The translations under genes and the position numbers were made by a program. A DNA stretch of 64,000 nucleotides from Lachnospiraceae bacterium (GTDB lineage Bacteria; Bacillota; Clostridia; Lachnospirales; Lachnospiraceae): NCBI GenBank assembly GCA_910575835.1, contig CAJTGB010000010.1, forward strand, positions 1 through 64,000, in the 5' to 3' direction. The first letter of the stretch is position 1. Each line of letters begins with the position of its first letter. The notes under the pieces are model-generated. The model searched no databases. It saw nothing but the letters and a program-made list of their open reading frames with translations, and was not told the DNA's origin. Positions 44,177 to 53,199 of this stretch are shown here, one piece after another.

Positions 44177-45397
44177 CTATTCATACTGCCAGTACACCGT
44201 GATCTTATTCAGATCCGGCTCATCCATATACTGATATTTGACCTCATTCAGTCCGTACCACTCCGCAAGGTTCTGAGCCGCAGATTTCACAACGTTCTGG
44301 AATACATCGTCATGCGCCTGGTTATAGAGCGCATCGTCGGAGAACTTGATCACTACCGGATTCCCTCCCGCGGATATGACGTCGTTCATCCGTTGCAATA
44401 CCACGCTGCTGTCGTAAGTCTCGTAATACATGTTGTTCATCATATAGTAATTCCGGTTCATCTTCGTACATGCCGGAAGCTTGGCATCGTCATCCGGGGT
44501 ATGGTTCTTGAACAGCTCGGCATCGTCACAGCACATAAAATCATAGCTGATATTCTCAAACTGGCTGACTTCTTCCCCCTCGGCCGCCTGGAACACCGGG
44601 TCTCCCCAGGTCACATCCAGATAATAATAATCTCCCTCGCACATAACCAGATTCCACGCATGGTTCTGGCCGCCGCTGGTGATCCCGGTCACGTAGGTAC
44701 AGAACACCCCCAGCCGCTCCAGAAGATACTGAGCCGCCTTGGAATATCCGGCACAGACCGAACGCCGATGGATAAACACGCTGTAAATATTCTGATTATC
44801 CGGCGCCTCCAGATCATAGTCGACGGTATCTACTATATATTCATACACATACAGAATCTTGTTATACTCCGAATCCTCTGCCGAGATGCCTGACAAGCAC
44901 TGGGATACCGCCCCCTCTATCTCTGCCCTCATCGTCTCCTTCGACGCTTCGTCATAGGTATACGTGGGCTTTAACACAGTATAAGTCTCTGTTCCCCCGT
45001 ATGTTGTCGCCGATATGGTCCCGTCGCACCAGAAAATGTCGGGATGATCTTTCAGGATATACTGGAAGATCTCATTCGCCCGCTCCGCGTCGGAGGCATG
45101 GATGTAGATCTCTTCCCTGTTCTCCCGTATCCCCTCTAATATCTCTTTATAGACCTGCTTCTCATTCTCCTTCAACTGCTGGTAATAGAACTTCTGCCCG
45201 ACCTCATCTTCCTGAATCACTACCTCCTGAAAAGGTATATCGGCAGGCTTCGTAAATTCCTGCTCTATTCTTTTTACGACCTGGGATCTAAGCCCTACGC
45301 CGTAGAATATACTGATCACCGCTACGGTAAGACAGATGATTCCGCCTGTTACTGCCACCGTATGTATGCATCCCCGTTTTTCCCGTTTTTTCTTCAT
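44177..45397 (-). CDS. Transglutaminase-like protease-fold protein, membrane-anchored
   Basis: A 406-residue protein with an N-terminal anchor (HTVAVTGGIICLTVAVISIF, about residues 12-31). The transglutaminase-like core has the putative triad in RRSVCAGYSKAAQYLLERLG (C), GGQNHAWNLV (H) and YYYLDVTWGDP (D). The gene stands alone between carAB and a sporulation-type gene. Such proteins may crosslink or cleave cell-surface proteins. The substrate is unknown. Confidence 0.85.
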   Translation of the reverse strand: MKKKREKRGCIHTVAVTGGIICLTVAVISIFYGVGLRSQVVKRIEQEFTKPADIPFQEVVIQEDEVGQKFYYQQLKENEKQVYKEILEGIRENREEIYIHASDAERANEIFQYILKDHPDIFWCDGTISATTYGGTETYTVLKPTYTYDEASKETMRAEIEGAVSQCLSGISAEDSEYNKILYVYEYIVDTVDYDLEAPDNQNIYSVFIHRRSVCAGYSKAAQYLLERLGVFCTYVTGITSGGQNHAWNLVMCEGDYYYLDVTWGDPVFQAAEGEEVSQFENISYDFMCCDDAELFKNHTPDDDAKLPACTKMNRNYYMMNNMYYETYDSSVVLQRMNDVISAGGNPVVIKFSDDALYNQAHDDVFQNVVKSAAQNLAEWYGLNEVKYQYMDEPDLNKITVYWQYE

Positions 45398-45477
45398 GAC
45401 CGCTCCTTACATCTCAGGATAAATGATAGCTCCCAGATATTATTATATTCAATTTTCTCAAAATATACAATAACAGT

Positions 45478-45505
45478 AACATTTTCTTGCGCTGCTCATA
45501 TCTTA
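45478..45505 (+). promoter_or_regulatory. Possible sigma-K/E-type sporulation promoter
   Basis: AAC at 45478-45480 and CATATCTTA at 45497-45505 are 16 bp apart. This matches the general mother-cell pattern (AC, then CATAnnnTA). The coding start at 45536 is 30 bp on. One match of this size can occur by chance. Confidence 0.35.
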
Positions 45506-45535
45506 TCCGTAAGAAATCTTTTATGAGGTACCCTT

Positions 45536-46801
45536 ATGGACATATTGAACGCAGCCCAGCAGGACACTCCTGACAAAGGGAAGCTGCAGGTTAATCTTAC
45601 ATCTGAGATCAATGCCCGCCCCATTTCCGACGCCTCCGTATCCATCTCCTACACCGGGGTCCCCGACAGCCGGATCGAACAGCTCACAACGGATTCCTCC
45701 GGCCAGACCGAGACGATCGAGCTTGACGCCCCGCCGCTGGATCTAAGCCTCGATCCTGAGAATGAGATACAGCCCTACTCCGAGTATACGCTTCAAGTGA
45801 CGGCGCCCGGATATGAGCCTGTCAGCATTGCCGGCGCCGAGATCCTCTCCTCTGTCACCGCCATCCAGAACATCGTTCTAAGACCCATAGACGCGCCAGA
45901 ACCTTCCGAAGAGGTATTCGTGATCCCTGCACATACATTATACGGAACCTATCCCCCAAAAATACCAGAAGATGAGATCAAGCCTGTAAACGAGACGGGA
46001 GAGATCGTATTAAGCCGCGTCGTCGTACCTGAATACATCGTGGTGCATGACGGGAGCCCCAGAGACACCACCGCCAGGAATTATTATGTGAAATATAAGG
46101 ATTATATCAAGAACGTGGCTTCCAGTGAGATCTATGCCACCTGGCCCGCCGATACCATCCGGGCAAATGTGCTTGCCATCATGTCCTTCACCCTGAACAG
46201 GGTATTCACGGAATGGTACAGAAATCAGGGCTTTGAATTTACGATCACTTCATCTACCGCTTTTGACCACAAATGGATCCCGGAGCGCAACATCTTCGAC
46301 ACCATATCCGTCATTGTAGATGAACTGTTTGCAGATTATCTGTCAAGGCCGAACGTCAAACAACCTATCCTGACCCAATACTGCGACGGCCGTCAGGTCC
46401 AGTGCCCGAACTGGATGACCCAGTGGGGAAGCAAGTCCCTCGGCGACCAGGGCTACTCCCCCATTGAGATCCTCCGTTACTACTACGGCGACAATATGTA
46501 CATCAACACCGCCGAAGCCATCTCAGGCATCCCCTCCTCCTGGCCCGGATACAACCTGGAAAACGGATCAAGCGGCGCCAAGGTACGCCAGCTCCAGGAG
46601 CAGATCAACATCATCGCCGGCTCCTACCCCGCCATCCCCAAGGTTACGGTAGACGGGATCTACGGCCCTGCTACAGCAGCCGCCGTCCGCAAGATCCAGT
46701 CCGTATTCGGCCTGCCTCAGACCGGAATCACGGATTACAGCACATGGTATAAGATCTCCGAAATCTACGTCGGCGTATCGCGGATCGCCGAATTAACTTA
46801 A
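45536..46801 (+). CDS. SpoIID-like protein with peptidoglycan-binding domain
   Basis: A 421-residue protein. Residues 15-120 form a beta-rich carboxypeptidase-regulatory-like region (ISDASVSISYTGVPDS). The middle has a SpoIID/LytB-like stretch: YIKNVASSEIYATWPADTIR followed by ANVLAIMSFTLNRVFTEWYR. The C-terminus has a PG_binding_1 domain (GSSGAKVRQLQEQINIIAGS, VTVDGIYGPATAAAVRKIQS). There is no signal peptide. SpoIID-type proteins cleave glycan strands during engulfment; this one may act on cortex or coat. Confidence 0.8.
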   Translation: MDILNAAQQDTPDKGKLQVNLTSEINARPISDASVSISYTGVPDSRIEQLTTDSSGQTETIELDAPPLDLSLDPENEIQPYSEYTLQVTAPGYEPVSIAGAEILSSVTAIQNIVLRPIDAPEPSEEVFVIPAHTLYGTYPPKIPEDEIKPVNETGEIVLSRVVVPEYIVVHDGSPRDTTARNYYVKYKDYIKNVASSEIYATWPADTIRANVLAIMSFTLNRVFTEWYRNQGFEFTITSSTAFDHKWIPERNIFDTISVIVDELFADYLSRPNVKQPILTQYCDGRQVQCPNWMTQWGSKSLGDQGYSPIEILRYYYGDNMYINTAEAISGIPSSWPGYNLENGSSGAKVRQLQEQINIIAGSYPAIPKVTVDGIYGPATAAAVRKIQSVFGLPQTGITDYSTWYKISEIYVGVSRIAELT

Positions 46802-46810
46802 GAATCAGGT

Positions 46811-46847
46811 ACTCCCGGAATCCTGTCCACTTCATGATTCCGGGAGT
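46811..46847. terminator. Hairpin between convergent genes
   Basis: ACTCCCGGAATC (46811-46822) and GATTCCGGGAGT (46836-46847) make a perfect 12-bp stem. It can terminate the SpoIID-like gene and the convergent aldo/keto reductase gene, though neither side has a strong T tract. Confidence 0.65.
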
Positions 46848-46868
46848 CCCTGATATGATCTTAGACTT

Positions 46869-47993
46869 TTATTTCATCATTCCTGTAAAATCCGCCATGA
46901 CCTCTGAGATCTTGATCTGCTGCGGACAGACCGCCTCGCAGCTTCTACAGCCGACGCAGGCCGAGGGCTGCTTCTCCTTGGGCACCGCCATAAGGGCCAT
47001 CGGCGCGATAAATCCGCCGCCTGTAAACTTATGCTCATTATACAGCTTGATCATAGAAGGAATATCGATTTCCTGCGGACAATGGCTTGTACAGTAATGG
47101 CATGCCGTACACGGAACCCCGTTTACCATCCTGTCCGCAATATTAAGCAGGGTATCCATCTCTTCGGCGGTAAGAGGCTTCTCCTCCTCATATGTACGGA
47201 TATTCTTTTCAAGCTGTTCCATATTCGACATTCCTGACAGAGTCACCGCGATATTCGGGACAGACTGCAGGAATCTGAATGCCCATGCCGGAATCTCTTC
47301 ATCCGGTCGCAGCGCTTGAAGGCTCTTCGCATGCTCCTTGGGCAGAGACGCCAGCATACCGCCCCGCACCGGTTCCATGACCCACACCGGAATGTGGTAT
47401 TCGTTCAGCAGCTCTACCTTCGCCTTCGCATCCTGGAAGGTCCAGTCCACATAATTGAGCTGTATCTGGCAAAACTCCATATGCTCGCCGTAGACTTCAA
47501 GGAAACGCTTCATAATGTCATAGTCCCCATGGGCTGAAAATCCCAGATGGCGGATTCTTCCGTTCTTCTTCTGCTTCATCAGATAATCGAAGATCCCGTA
47601 TTTCTCATCCAGATATTCATTGATATTCATCTCGCAGACATTGTGGAACAGATAAAAATCAAAATAAGAGACCCGGCACTTTTCAAGCTGCTTCTCAAAG
47701 ATCTCCTCCACCTTCGGCATATTAGCTAGATCATAGCCCGGAAACTTGGAAGCCAGATAGAACTTGTCCCGGGGATATCCACTCAGAATCTTCCCCATCA
47801 CAAGCTCAGAATTCCCCCCGTGATATCCCCATGCCGTGTCATAATAGTTGATCCCGCGGCTCATGGCGTATTCCACCATCTCGGCCGCCGCCGTCTCGTC
47901 AATGTTCTCATCCTTGCCGTCGATCAACGGAAGGCGCATTGCCCCCATACCAAGTGCGGACAACTGCAAATCCTGAAATTCCCTGTAAATCAT
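46869..47993 (-). CDS. Aldo/keto reductase with C-terminal ferredoxin domain
   Basis: A 374-residue protein. The N-terminal barrel has LGMGAMRLPLIDGKDENID, INYYDTAWGYHGGNSE (catalytic D and Y) and YLASKFPGYD (K). The C-terminal part has two [4Fe-4S] groups: CTACHYCTSHCPQEIDIPSM and CVGCRSCEAVCPQQIKIS. Such fused enzymes reduce unknown substrates, taking electrons from ferredoxin-like partners. The ATG at 47993 (MIYREFQD) follows AAGGAGG. The MerR gene lies just upstream. Confidence 0.92.
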   Translation of the reverse strand: MIYREFQDLQLSALGMGAMRLPLIDGKDENIDETAAAEMVEYAMSRGINYYDTAWGYHGGNSELVMGKILSGYPRDKFYLASKFPGYDLANMPKVEEIFEKQLEKCRVSYFDFYLFHNVCEMNINEYLDEKYGIFDYLMKQKKNGRIRHLGFSAHGDYDIMKRFLEVYGEHMEFCQIQLNYVDWTFQDAKAKVELLNEYHIPVWVMEPVRGGMLASLPKEHAKSLQALRPDEEIPAWAFRFLQSVPNIAVTLSGMSNMEQLEKNIRTYEEEKPLTAEEMDTLLNIADRMVNGVPCTACHYCTSHCPQEIDIPSMIKLYNEHKFTGGGFIAPMALMAVPKEKQPSACVGCRSCEAVCPQQIKISEVMADFTGMMK

Positions 47994-48065
47994 ACTCGTA
48001 ACCTCCTTCTTTATCCTCTGCACCCAGAGGTGCATTCATCCATCTGATCAGCGGACAGTACATTG

Positions 48066-48440
48066 TTAATCCCATGTTAACCTGCCTGTCTCCATCGCCC
48101 TGTCATAACAGGAGATCTTGTACTCCAGCCGCTTAAGCGTCTCCTGGACTGCTTTTAGCTGTACCTCCAGATGCTCCTTCTGCTCCAGGAGAAGACTTCT
48201 CCTGTCAGGGATCGTAACATCCCCCTCCTGACACAGTCTGACATACTCTGCCAGCGTCTCCAGCGGCAGGCCCGCGCTCCTCATGCAGGCAGCCAGCTCC
48301 ACCCAGCCGCAGTCTTCCTCCGTATAATCCCGCAGACCGTTTCTGCTCCGGTTCACCGCGGGTATGACTCCAATCCTCTCATAATATCTGAGAGTATCCT
48401 GCGAGATCCCGTATCTTTTGCTTACTTCTGAGATTGTCAT
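48066..48440 (-). CDS. MerR-family regulator
   Basis: A 124-residue regulator. The N-terminal winged helix reads MTISEVSKRYGISQDTLRYY, followed by ERIGVIPAVNRSRNG. The long C-terminal dimer helix has no metal-binding cysteines typical of MerR or ZntR. Its promoter has the 19-bp spacer characteristic of MerR-activated promoters, which suggests that it activates its own operon with the aldo/keto reductase. Confidence 0.92.
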   Translation of the reverse strand: MTISEVSKRYGISQDTLRYYERIGVIPAVNRSRNGLRDYTEEDCGWVELAACMRSAGLPLETLAEYVRLCQEGDVTIPDRRSLLLEQKEHLEVQLKAVQETLKRLEYKISCYDRAMETGRLTWD

Positions 48441-48473
48441 GCTTTCACCCCATGTATTCTGATCTATGGTTAT

Positions 48474-48504
48474 ACTATAACATCTGGAGGTTACTCTAAG
48501 TCAA
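48474..48504 (-). promoter_or_regulatory. MerR-type promoter with 19-bp spacer
   Basis: On the minus strand TTGACT (48499-48504) and TATAGT (48474-48479) are separated by 19 bp, as in MerR-activated promoters. The spacer contains AGAGTAACCTCCAGATGT. It precedes merR and so likely drives merR plus the aldo/keto reductase. Confidence 0.65.
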
Positions 48505-48572
48505 GACATAATTTTCCGCTGAAATTAACCGGCAAGTGTGGTCCAGCTTCGCTGGACACACCACAAGATAAA

Positions 48573-48594
48573 AGGAGCGGATAATCCCGCTCCT
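48573..48594 (-). terminator. Terminator of the pyrH-to-rseP operon
   Basis: AGGAGCGG (48573-48580) and CCGCTCCT (48587-48594) form an 8-bp stem with a 6-nt loop, and TTTATCTT follows on the minus strand. It lies 45 bp past the rseP stop. Confidence 0.75.
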
Positions 48595-48639
48595 CATCTC
48601 TATAACTCTTCATCGTCCCGGTACAGCGCATACGGCAGA

Positions 48640-49671
48640 TCAGAAAAACACTCTCCGTATATCGTTATACAGCACGAATACCATCAGCAGCATCAGACAT
48701 GCAATACCTACCAGATGCACATAGCCTTCCTTCTCCGGCGGCACCCTCTTCCGTCTGACGGCCTCCACAAACAGGAATACCAGACGTCCTCCGTCCAGCG
48801 CCGGCAGCGGCAGCAGGTTCATCACACCCAGATTGGCGGATATCAGGATCGCAATATACATCAGCTGTGTCAGCACGGCAACGAATCCGTAAGATCTGCT
48901 CTCCTTGTACGAATCATCCACAACATCCACGATCCCGACCGGCCCTGAGAGCTGATCGAGTCCGACCTTCCCTGTCACAAGCATCTTCAGTCTCTCAATA
49001 GTCGTATTGATCCAGTACCGTTCTACATAGACGCCGTACTGAAACGCTGTAAAAAGATTGGCCTTCGTATAGCCGGACGACGAGATACCAAGTCTATGAT
49101 AACCCAGCTCCTTATCCTCCTTCGGCATCAGCGTCACAGTCTCCTCATCCCCGCCGCGGCGATAGGTGATCTGAACTTCCTCCCCCTGATGGAACTGATT
49201 ATATAAACTGATCTCCCGGAAGAGGTACACCCTCTTCCCTCCCATTTTCACAATGGTATCGCCTGCCTGGATCCCTGATTCGGCTGCGGGATACCCTTCT
49301 TCGACCTCGCTCACCACCGGCTTATCATACCCGACCATCAACGTCAGAATCACGGAAAATATGAATGCCAGGATAAAGTTGAAGACCGGACCGGCGGCGA
49401 TCACCGAGATCCGCGCCCATACGGACTTATTGTTGAAGTTATTCGGCGACTCTGTCGCCTCATCGTCCTCGCCCATGGCGCAGAAGCCTCCGATAGGGAA
49501 GATACGGACCGCATATTTGGTTCCCATATACTCGCGGGAATATATGGCCGGTCCCATCCCGATGGCAAACTCATTAACATCTATGCCGTTCATCTTAGCC
49601 AGCAAAAAATGCCCCAATTCATGAAAAAACACGATAAAACTAAAAATTAAGATTGCTAATATGATACCCAA
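48640..49671 (-). CDS. rseP: Site-2 protease RseP/RasP
   Basis: A 343-residue membrane metalloprotease. FFHELGHFLLAKMNG carries the HExxH zinc site near residue 18. A PDZ domain follows (EEGYPAAESGIQAGDTIVKM). The second active-site motif is NLLPLPALDGGRLVF. It cleaves membrane-bound regulators such as anti-sigma factors. It is last in the pyrH-frr-uppS-cdsA-dxr-rseP operon. One possible substrate is the zinc-finger anti-sigma factor at 27118-27930, but that is speculation. Confidence 0.94.
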   Translation of the reverse strand: MGIILAILIFSFIVFFHELGHFLLAKMNGIDVNEFAIGMGPAIYSREYMGTKYAVRIFPIGGFCAMGEDDEATESPNNFNNKSVWARISVIAAGPVFNFILAFIFSVILTLMVGYDKPVVSEVEEGYPAAESGIQAGDTIVKMGGKRVYLFREISLYNQFHQGEEVQITYRRGGDEETVTLMPKEDKELGYHRLGISSSGYTKANLFTAFQYGVYVERYWINTTIERLKMLVTGKVGLDQLSGPVGIVDVVDDSYKESRSYGFVAVLTQLMYIAILISANLGVMNLLPLPALDGGRLVFLFVEAVRRKRVPPEKEGYVHLVGIACLMLLMVFVLYNDIRRVFF

Positions 49672-49679
49672 ATTATGAG

Positions 49680-50822
49680 TTACCTCCTACTGTTGATCCT
49701 GTCATAAGTTGCTGCTTCTGTGTCCAATATCTGTTCAAGCGTGGGGTTCTCAATATTCTGATGCGCCCTCATACAATCCTCAATGATCTCCACAATCTCC
49801 AGATACTTGATCTCGCGGTTTAAAAACTGCCGGACGGCCAGTTCATTTGCCGCATTAAATACCGTCGGCAGGGAACCGCCCTTCTCTCCCGCCTCGTAAG
49901 CAAGCTTAAGGCCGTAGAACGTATCCATATCCGGCTTCGCGAATTCCAGCTTCCCAAGACTCCAGAAGTCAACTCTATCGCCCGCAAGATATCTTCTCTC
50001 GGGATAGTACAGCGCATACTGAATCGGCAGCTTCATATCCGGCGTTCCAAGCTCCGCCATGATCGCACCGTCCACATACTCCACCATCGAATGAATGATA
50101 CTCTGAGGCTGCACCACAACCTGCACCCGGTCCACACTGACGCCGAACAGCCACTTCGCCTCTATAACCTCCAGACCTTTATTGACCATGGTAGAAGAGT
50201 CGATGGTGATCTTCTGCCCCATCGTCCAGTTCGGATGCTTCAAGGCGTCTTCTACCCTGACCTCCAGCAGCTCTTCCTCCTTCTTCCCCCTGAACGGACC
50301 GCCGGAAGCCGTAAGCAGGATCTTGTGAATGGATTTCCCCTCATTGCCCTGCAAAGACTGGAATATAGCGCTGTGCTCGCTGTCCACAGGAAGGATGGAT
50401 ACATGGTTCTCTTCTGCCAGAGGCATGATGATATGCCCCGCCGTCACAAGCGTTTCCTTATTCGCCAGCGCAATATCCTTCCCCGCCTTGATCGCTTCAA
50501 TAGTAGGGCGAAGTCCGATCATTCCGACGATCGCTGTCACTAGTATCTCCGTATCCGCCATAATTGATACTTCCAGAAGTCCATCCATCCCGGATACGAC
50601 GCGTGTGTCCGTATCGGCGACCCGCAGCTTAAGCTCCCGCGCCTTCTCTTCGGACCAGACGGCCGCCAGACGCGGATGAAACTCCCGGATCTGCTCCTCA
50701 AGAAGCCGGATATTGCTGCCTGCCGCAATGCCGAGCACCTCGATGTCGCCATTTGCCCTGACAACTTCAAGGGTCTGTGTCCCGATCGAACCTGTAGAAC
50801 CTAAAATGGCTATTTTCTTCAT
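49680..50822 (-). CDS. dxr: 1-deoxy-D-xylulose 5-phosphate reductoisomerase
   Basis: A 380-residue MEP-pathway enzyme. The NADPH-binding motif GSTGSIGTQTLEVV is near residue 8. The metal/active-site stretch ILPVDSEHSAIFQSLQGNE is present, followed by TASGGPFRG and KITIDSSTMVNKGLEVIEA. It converts DOXP to MEP for isoprenoid synthesis, which supplies UppS in the same operon. Confidence 0.96.
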   Translation of the reverse strand: MKKIAILGSTGSIGTQTLEVVRANGDIEVLGIAAGSNIRLLEEQIREFHPRLAAVWSEEKARELKLRVADTDTRVVSGMDGLLEVSIMADTEILVTAIVGMIGLRPTIEAIKAGKDIALANKETLVTAGHIIMPLAEENHVSILPVDSEHSAIFQSLQGNEGKSIHKILLTASGGPFRGKKEEELLEVRVEDALKHPNWTMGQKITIDSSTMVNKGLEVIEAKWLFGVSVDRVQVVVQPQSIIHSMVEYVDGAIMAELGTPDMKLPIQYALYYPERRYLAGDRVDFWSLGKLEFAKPDMDTFYGLKLAYEAGEKGGSLPTVFNAANELAVRQFLNREIKYLEIVEIIEDCMRAHQNIENPTLEQILDTEAATYDRINSRR

Positions 50823-50938
50823 ATATTCATTACCTCGCTTTTGTAACCTCTAATATTTCATTATATGACAAAGCTGCTTTTGTCATGCTTTCGATAACAG
50901 CCCGCCTGCCAAAATATTCCGAATGACCGCAGACAGCT

Positions 50939-51745
50939 CTACAGGTTCCCCGCCAGCAAAATTGCCAGATAATAGATCACGGGAGCCGTAAATATCACGC
51001 TGTCGAACCGGTCTAAGATCCCTCCGTGCCCAGGAATCAGCTTCCCGTAATCCTTGATCTCATGATTGCGCTTGATCGCCGAAGCCGCCAGATCTCCCAC
51101 CTGGGATATGGCGCCGCCCGCCGCGCAGATCACCGCATAGTGAAGCGGGCTCACATCCGCGCCGCCCCATTTATTCATAGCAAGCGCGAACAGCACGCCC
51201 AGAAGCGCCGCGCCGGCGATCCCGCCGACTCCGCCTTCCACCGACTTCTTCGGGCTTAATCTCGGAGCCATCTTATGCCTGCCGATCAGCATCCCCACAC
51301 AGTAGGCGCAGGTATCGCAGCCCCAGGAGCTTAAGAAGATCAGCCACACCACGACGCTTCCGTCCAAAAGTTCCCTGGTCTGATATACATAAGAAAGCAT
51401 GACCGCCACATAGAAGAATCCGAAGAACACCGTCATGACCTGCTCTGCCCGAAAAGCCGGAAATGTAAACACATACACAGCCATAATAAGAACAAGGAAC
51501 AGGATCGAAAGCATGGTCACATACTCCATATGCCCGGTATAGATCAGCCCGTAATAAAGAACCGCAGCAAGATATCCCACAAATCCCAGTATCTTATACT
51601 GTACATCAACTACCTTATATAATTCTGTCAGCCCGATCACACTGATCACGGCAAGGAACGCAAACAGCAGATCCCCTCCGAAGCCGACAGTCGCGATCAA
51701 TACGATCACCAATACGATGCCGCTTAACAGCCTGGTCTTAAACAT
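50939..51745 (-). CDS. cdsA: Phosphatidate cytidylyltransferase
   Basis: A 268-residue membrane protein with about seven segments and the CDS family signature at its C-terminus: SQVGDLAASAIKRNHEIKDY followed by GKLIPGHGGILDRFDS. It makes CDP-diacylglycerol for phospholipid synthesis. It overlaps uppS by 8 bp. Confidence 0.95.
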   Translation of the reverse strand: MFKTRLLSGIVLVIVLIATVGFGGDLLFAFLAVISVIGLTELYKVVDVQYKILGFVGYLAAVLYYGLIYTGHMEYVTMLSILFLVLIMAVYVFTFPAFRAEQVMTVFFGFFYVAVMLSYVYQTRELLDGSVVVWLIFLSSWGCDTCAYCVGMLIGRHKMAPRLSPKKSVEGGVGGIAGAALLGVLFALAMNKWGGADVSPLHYAVICAAGGAISQVGDLAASAIKRNHEIKDYGKLIPGHGGILDRFDSVIFTAPVIYYLAILLAGNL

Positions 51746-52460
51746 TCCCCTCCTGCGCCTCCTTTACCCCTCCATAACGCCGGTCTCTCGCGTTATACTG
51801 ATCAATAGCCTTCATAAGCTCTTCCTTCGTAAAATCCGGCCAGTGGATATCCGTAAAATAAAATTCCGTATACGCAAGCTGCCACAACAGATAATTAGAC
51901 AGCCTCAGCTCTCCGCTGGTTCGGATCAGCAGATCAGGATCCGGTATATCATGGGTATCCAAATACTGTCCAAACATCCTTTCATCGATCTGCGCCGGAT
52001 CTGCCTTCTGCTTCACACAGTCATCGGCAATCCTTCTCACAGCCCGGAGGATCTCATCCCTGCTCCCATAATTGATCGCAATCTGGAAGTTCAGTCCGCC
52101 GTTATTCTTCGTGGACTCTTCAAGCTCCGCGATCCTGCTGCGTATATCCGAATCCAGCCTCGACACATCGCCGATCACCCGGATCTTCATATCATTCTTA
52201 GCCGCGGTCTTAAGACAGGTCTTCATATAATTACGCAGAAGCTTCATCAGCGCATCCACTTCATCCTGCGGCCGGTTCCAATTCTCTGTGGAGAATGCAT
52301 ATACAGTCAGATACTTGATCCCCATACGCCAGGCATCCTCACAGATCCGTTCCACATTCTTGCTGCCCTGGGCGTGGCCGTAATTGCGGGGCATCCCTTT
52401 CGACTTCGCCCAGCGCCCGTTCCCGTCCAGTATGATCGCTACATGCTGCGGTATTCCCAT
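51738..52460 (-). CDS. uppS: Undecaprenyl diphosphate synthase
   Basis: A 240-residue isoprenyl transferase. HVAIILDGNGRWAKSKG near the N-terminus carries the catalytic D. YLTVYAFSTENWNRP and PDLLIRTSGELRLSNYLLWQ are also diagnostic. It makes the C55 lipid carrier for cell wall synthesis. The ATG at 52460 (MGIPQHV) lies 10 nt after AAGGAG. In-frame ATGs at 52469 and 52487 are possible alternatives. Confidence 0.94.
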   Translation of the reverse strand: MGIPQHVAIILDGNGRWAKSKGMPRNYGHAQGSKNVERICEDAWRMGIKYLTVYAFSTENWNRPQDEVDALMKLLRNYMKTCLKTAAKNDMKIRVIGDVSRLDSDIRSRIAELEESTKNNGGLNFQIAINYGSRDEILRAVRRIADDCVKQKADPAQIDERMFGQYLDTHDIPDPDLLIRTSGELRLSNYLLWQLAYTEFYFTDIHWPDFTKEELMKAIDQYNARDRRYGGVKEAQEGNV

Positions 52461-52535
52461 ATGCTCCATCGCTCCTTTCCGATCCATAGATAAATACCAG
52501 TTTCACAAACCGCCGTACACGGCACAAACGGGGAC

Positions 52536-52568
52536 AGACCTCCCTCACAGGCTATCGGTCTGCCCCCA
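52536..52568 (-). terminator. Partial terminator-like hairpin between frr and uppS
   Basis: On the minus strand GGGGGCAGACC and GGTCTGTCCCC can pair around a 16-nt loop in the frr-uppS gap, followed by GTTTGT. It could reduce read-through or process the mRNA. The T run is weak. Confidence 0.4.
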
Positions 52569-52602
52569 CTCTCATTAAAATGTACTCTCGTTCCCCAAGC
52601 GG

Positions 52603-53154
52603 TTAAACCGTCATAACTTCCTTCGACTTGCTCTCGACCGCTTTATCTACTTCCTTCACATACTTGTCCGTAAGCTTCTGAAGCTCCGTCTCCATATCCT
52701 TGATCTCATCCTCTGATATCTCGGTACCCTTCATCTTCTTCAGCGCGTCGTTGCCGTCGCGGCGGATATTGCGGATCGCAACCTTCGCTGCCTCACCCTT
52801 CTTCTTAACATCCTTCACCAGCTCTTTTCTGCGCTCCTCTGTAAGCTCCGGGAATATCAGGCGGATCATCGTCCCGTCGTTCGTCGGATGTATCCCGAGA
52901 TCCGATACCTGGATCGCCTTCTCGATCACCTTCAGCATATTCTTCTCCCACGGCTGAATCTGGATCATACGCGGCTCCGGCACAGACACATTCGCCACCT
53001 GCTGAATCGGCGACGGCGTCCCGTAATAATCCACCTTGATCCGGTTCAGTACATTCGGGTTCGCACGTCCTGCCCTGATAGTTCCAAGTTCACCGTCTAA
53101 GTTCGCCATAGTCTTCGTCATCTTGTCATCATACACTTTTAATTTTTCATTCAT
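52603..53154 (-). CDS. frr: Ribosome recycling factor
   Basis: A 183-residue protein, the usual length. It has GELGTIRAGRANPNVLNRIK and VDYYGTPSPIQQVANVSVPE, plus IRLIFPELTEERRKELVKDV. It splits ribosomes after termination with EF-G. It lies next to pyrH, as in most bacteria. Confidence 0.97.
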   Translation of the reverse strand: MNEKLKVYDDKMTKTMANLDGELGTIRAGRANPNVLNRIKVDYYGTPSPIQQVANVSVPEPRMIQIQPWEKNMLKVIEKAIQVSDLGIHPTNDGTMIRLIFPELTEERRKELVKDVKKKGEAAKVAIRNIRRDGNDALKKMKGTEISEDEIKDMETELQKLTDKYVKEVDKAVESKSKEVMTV

Positions 53155-53199
53155 AGCCTTAATTCCTCCTGAATTTATTGCATCATTTATAAAATAATA

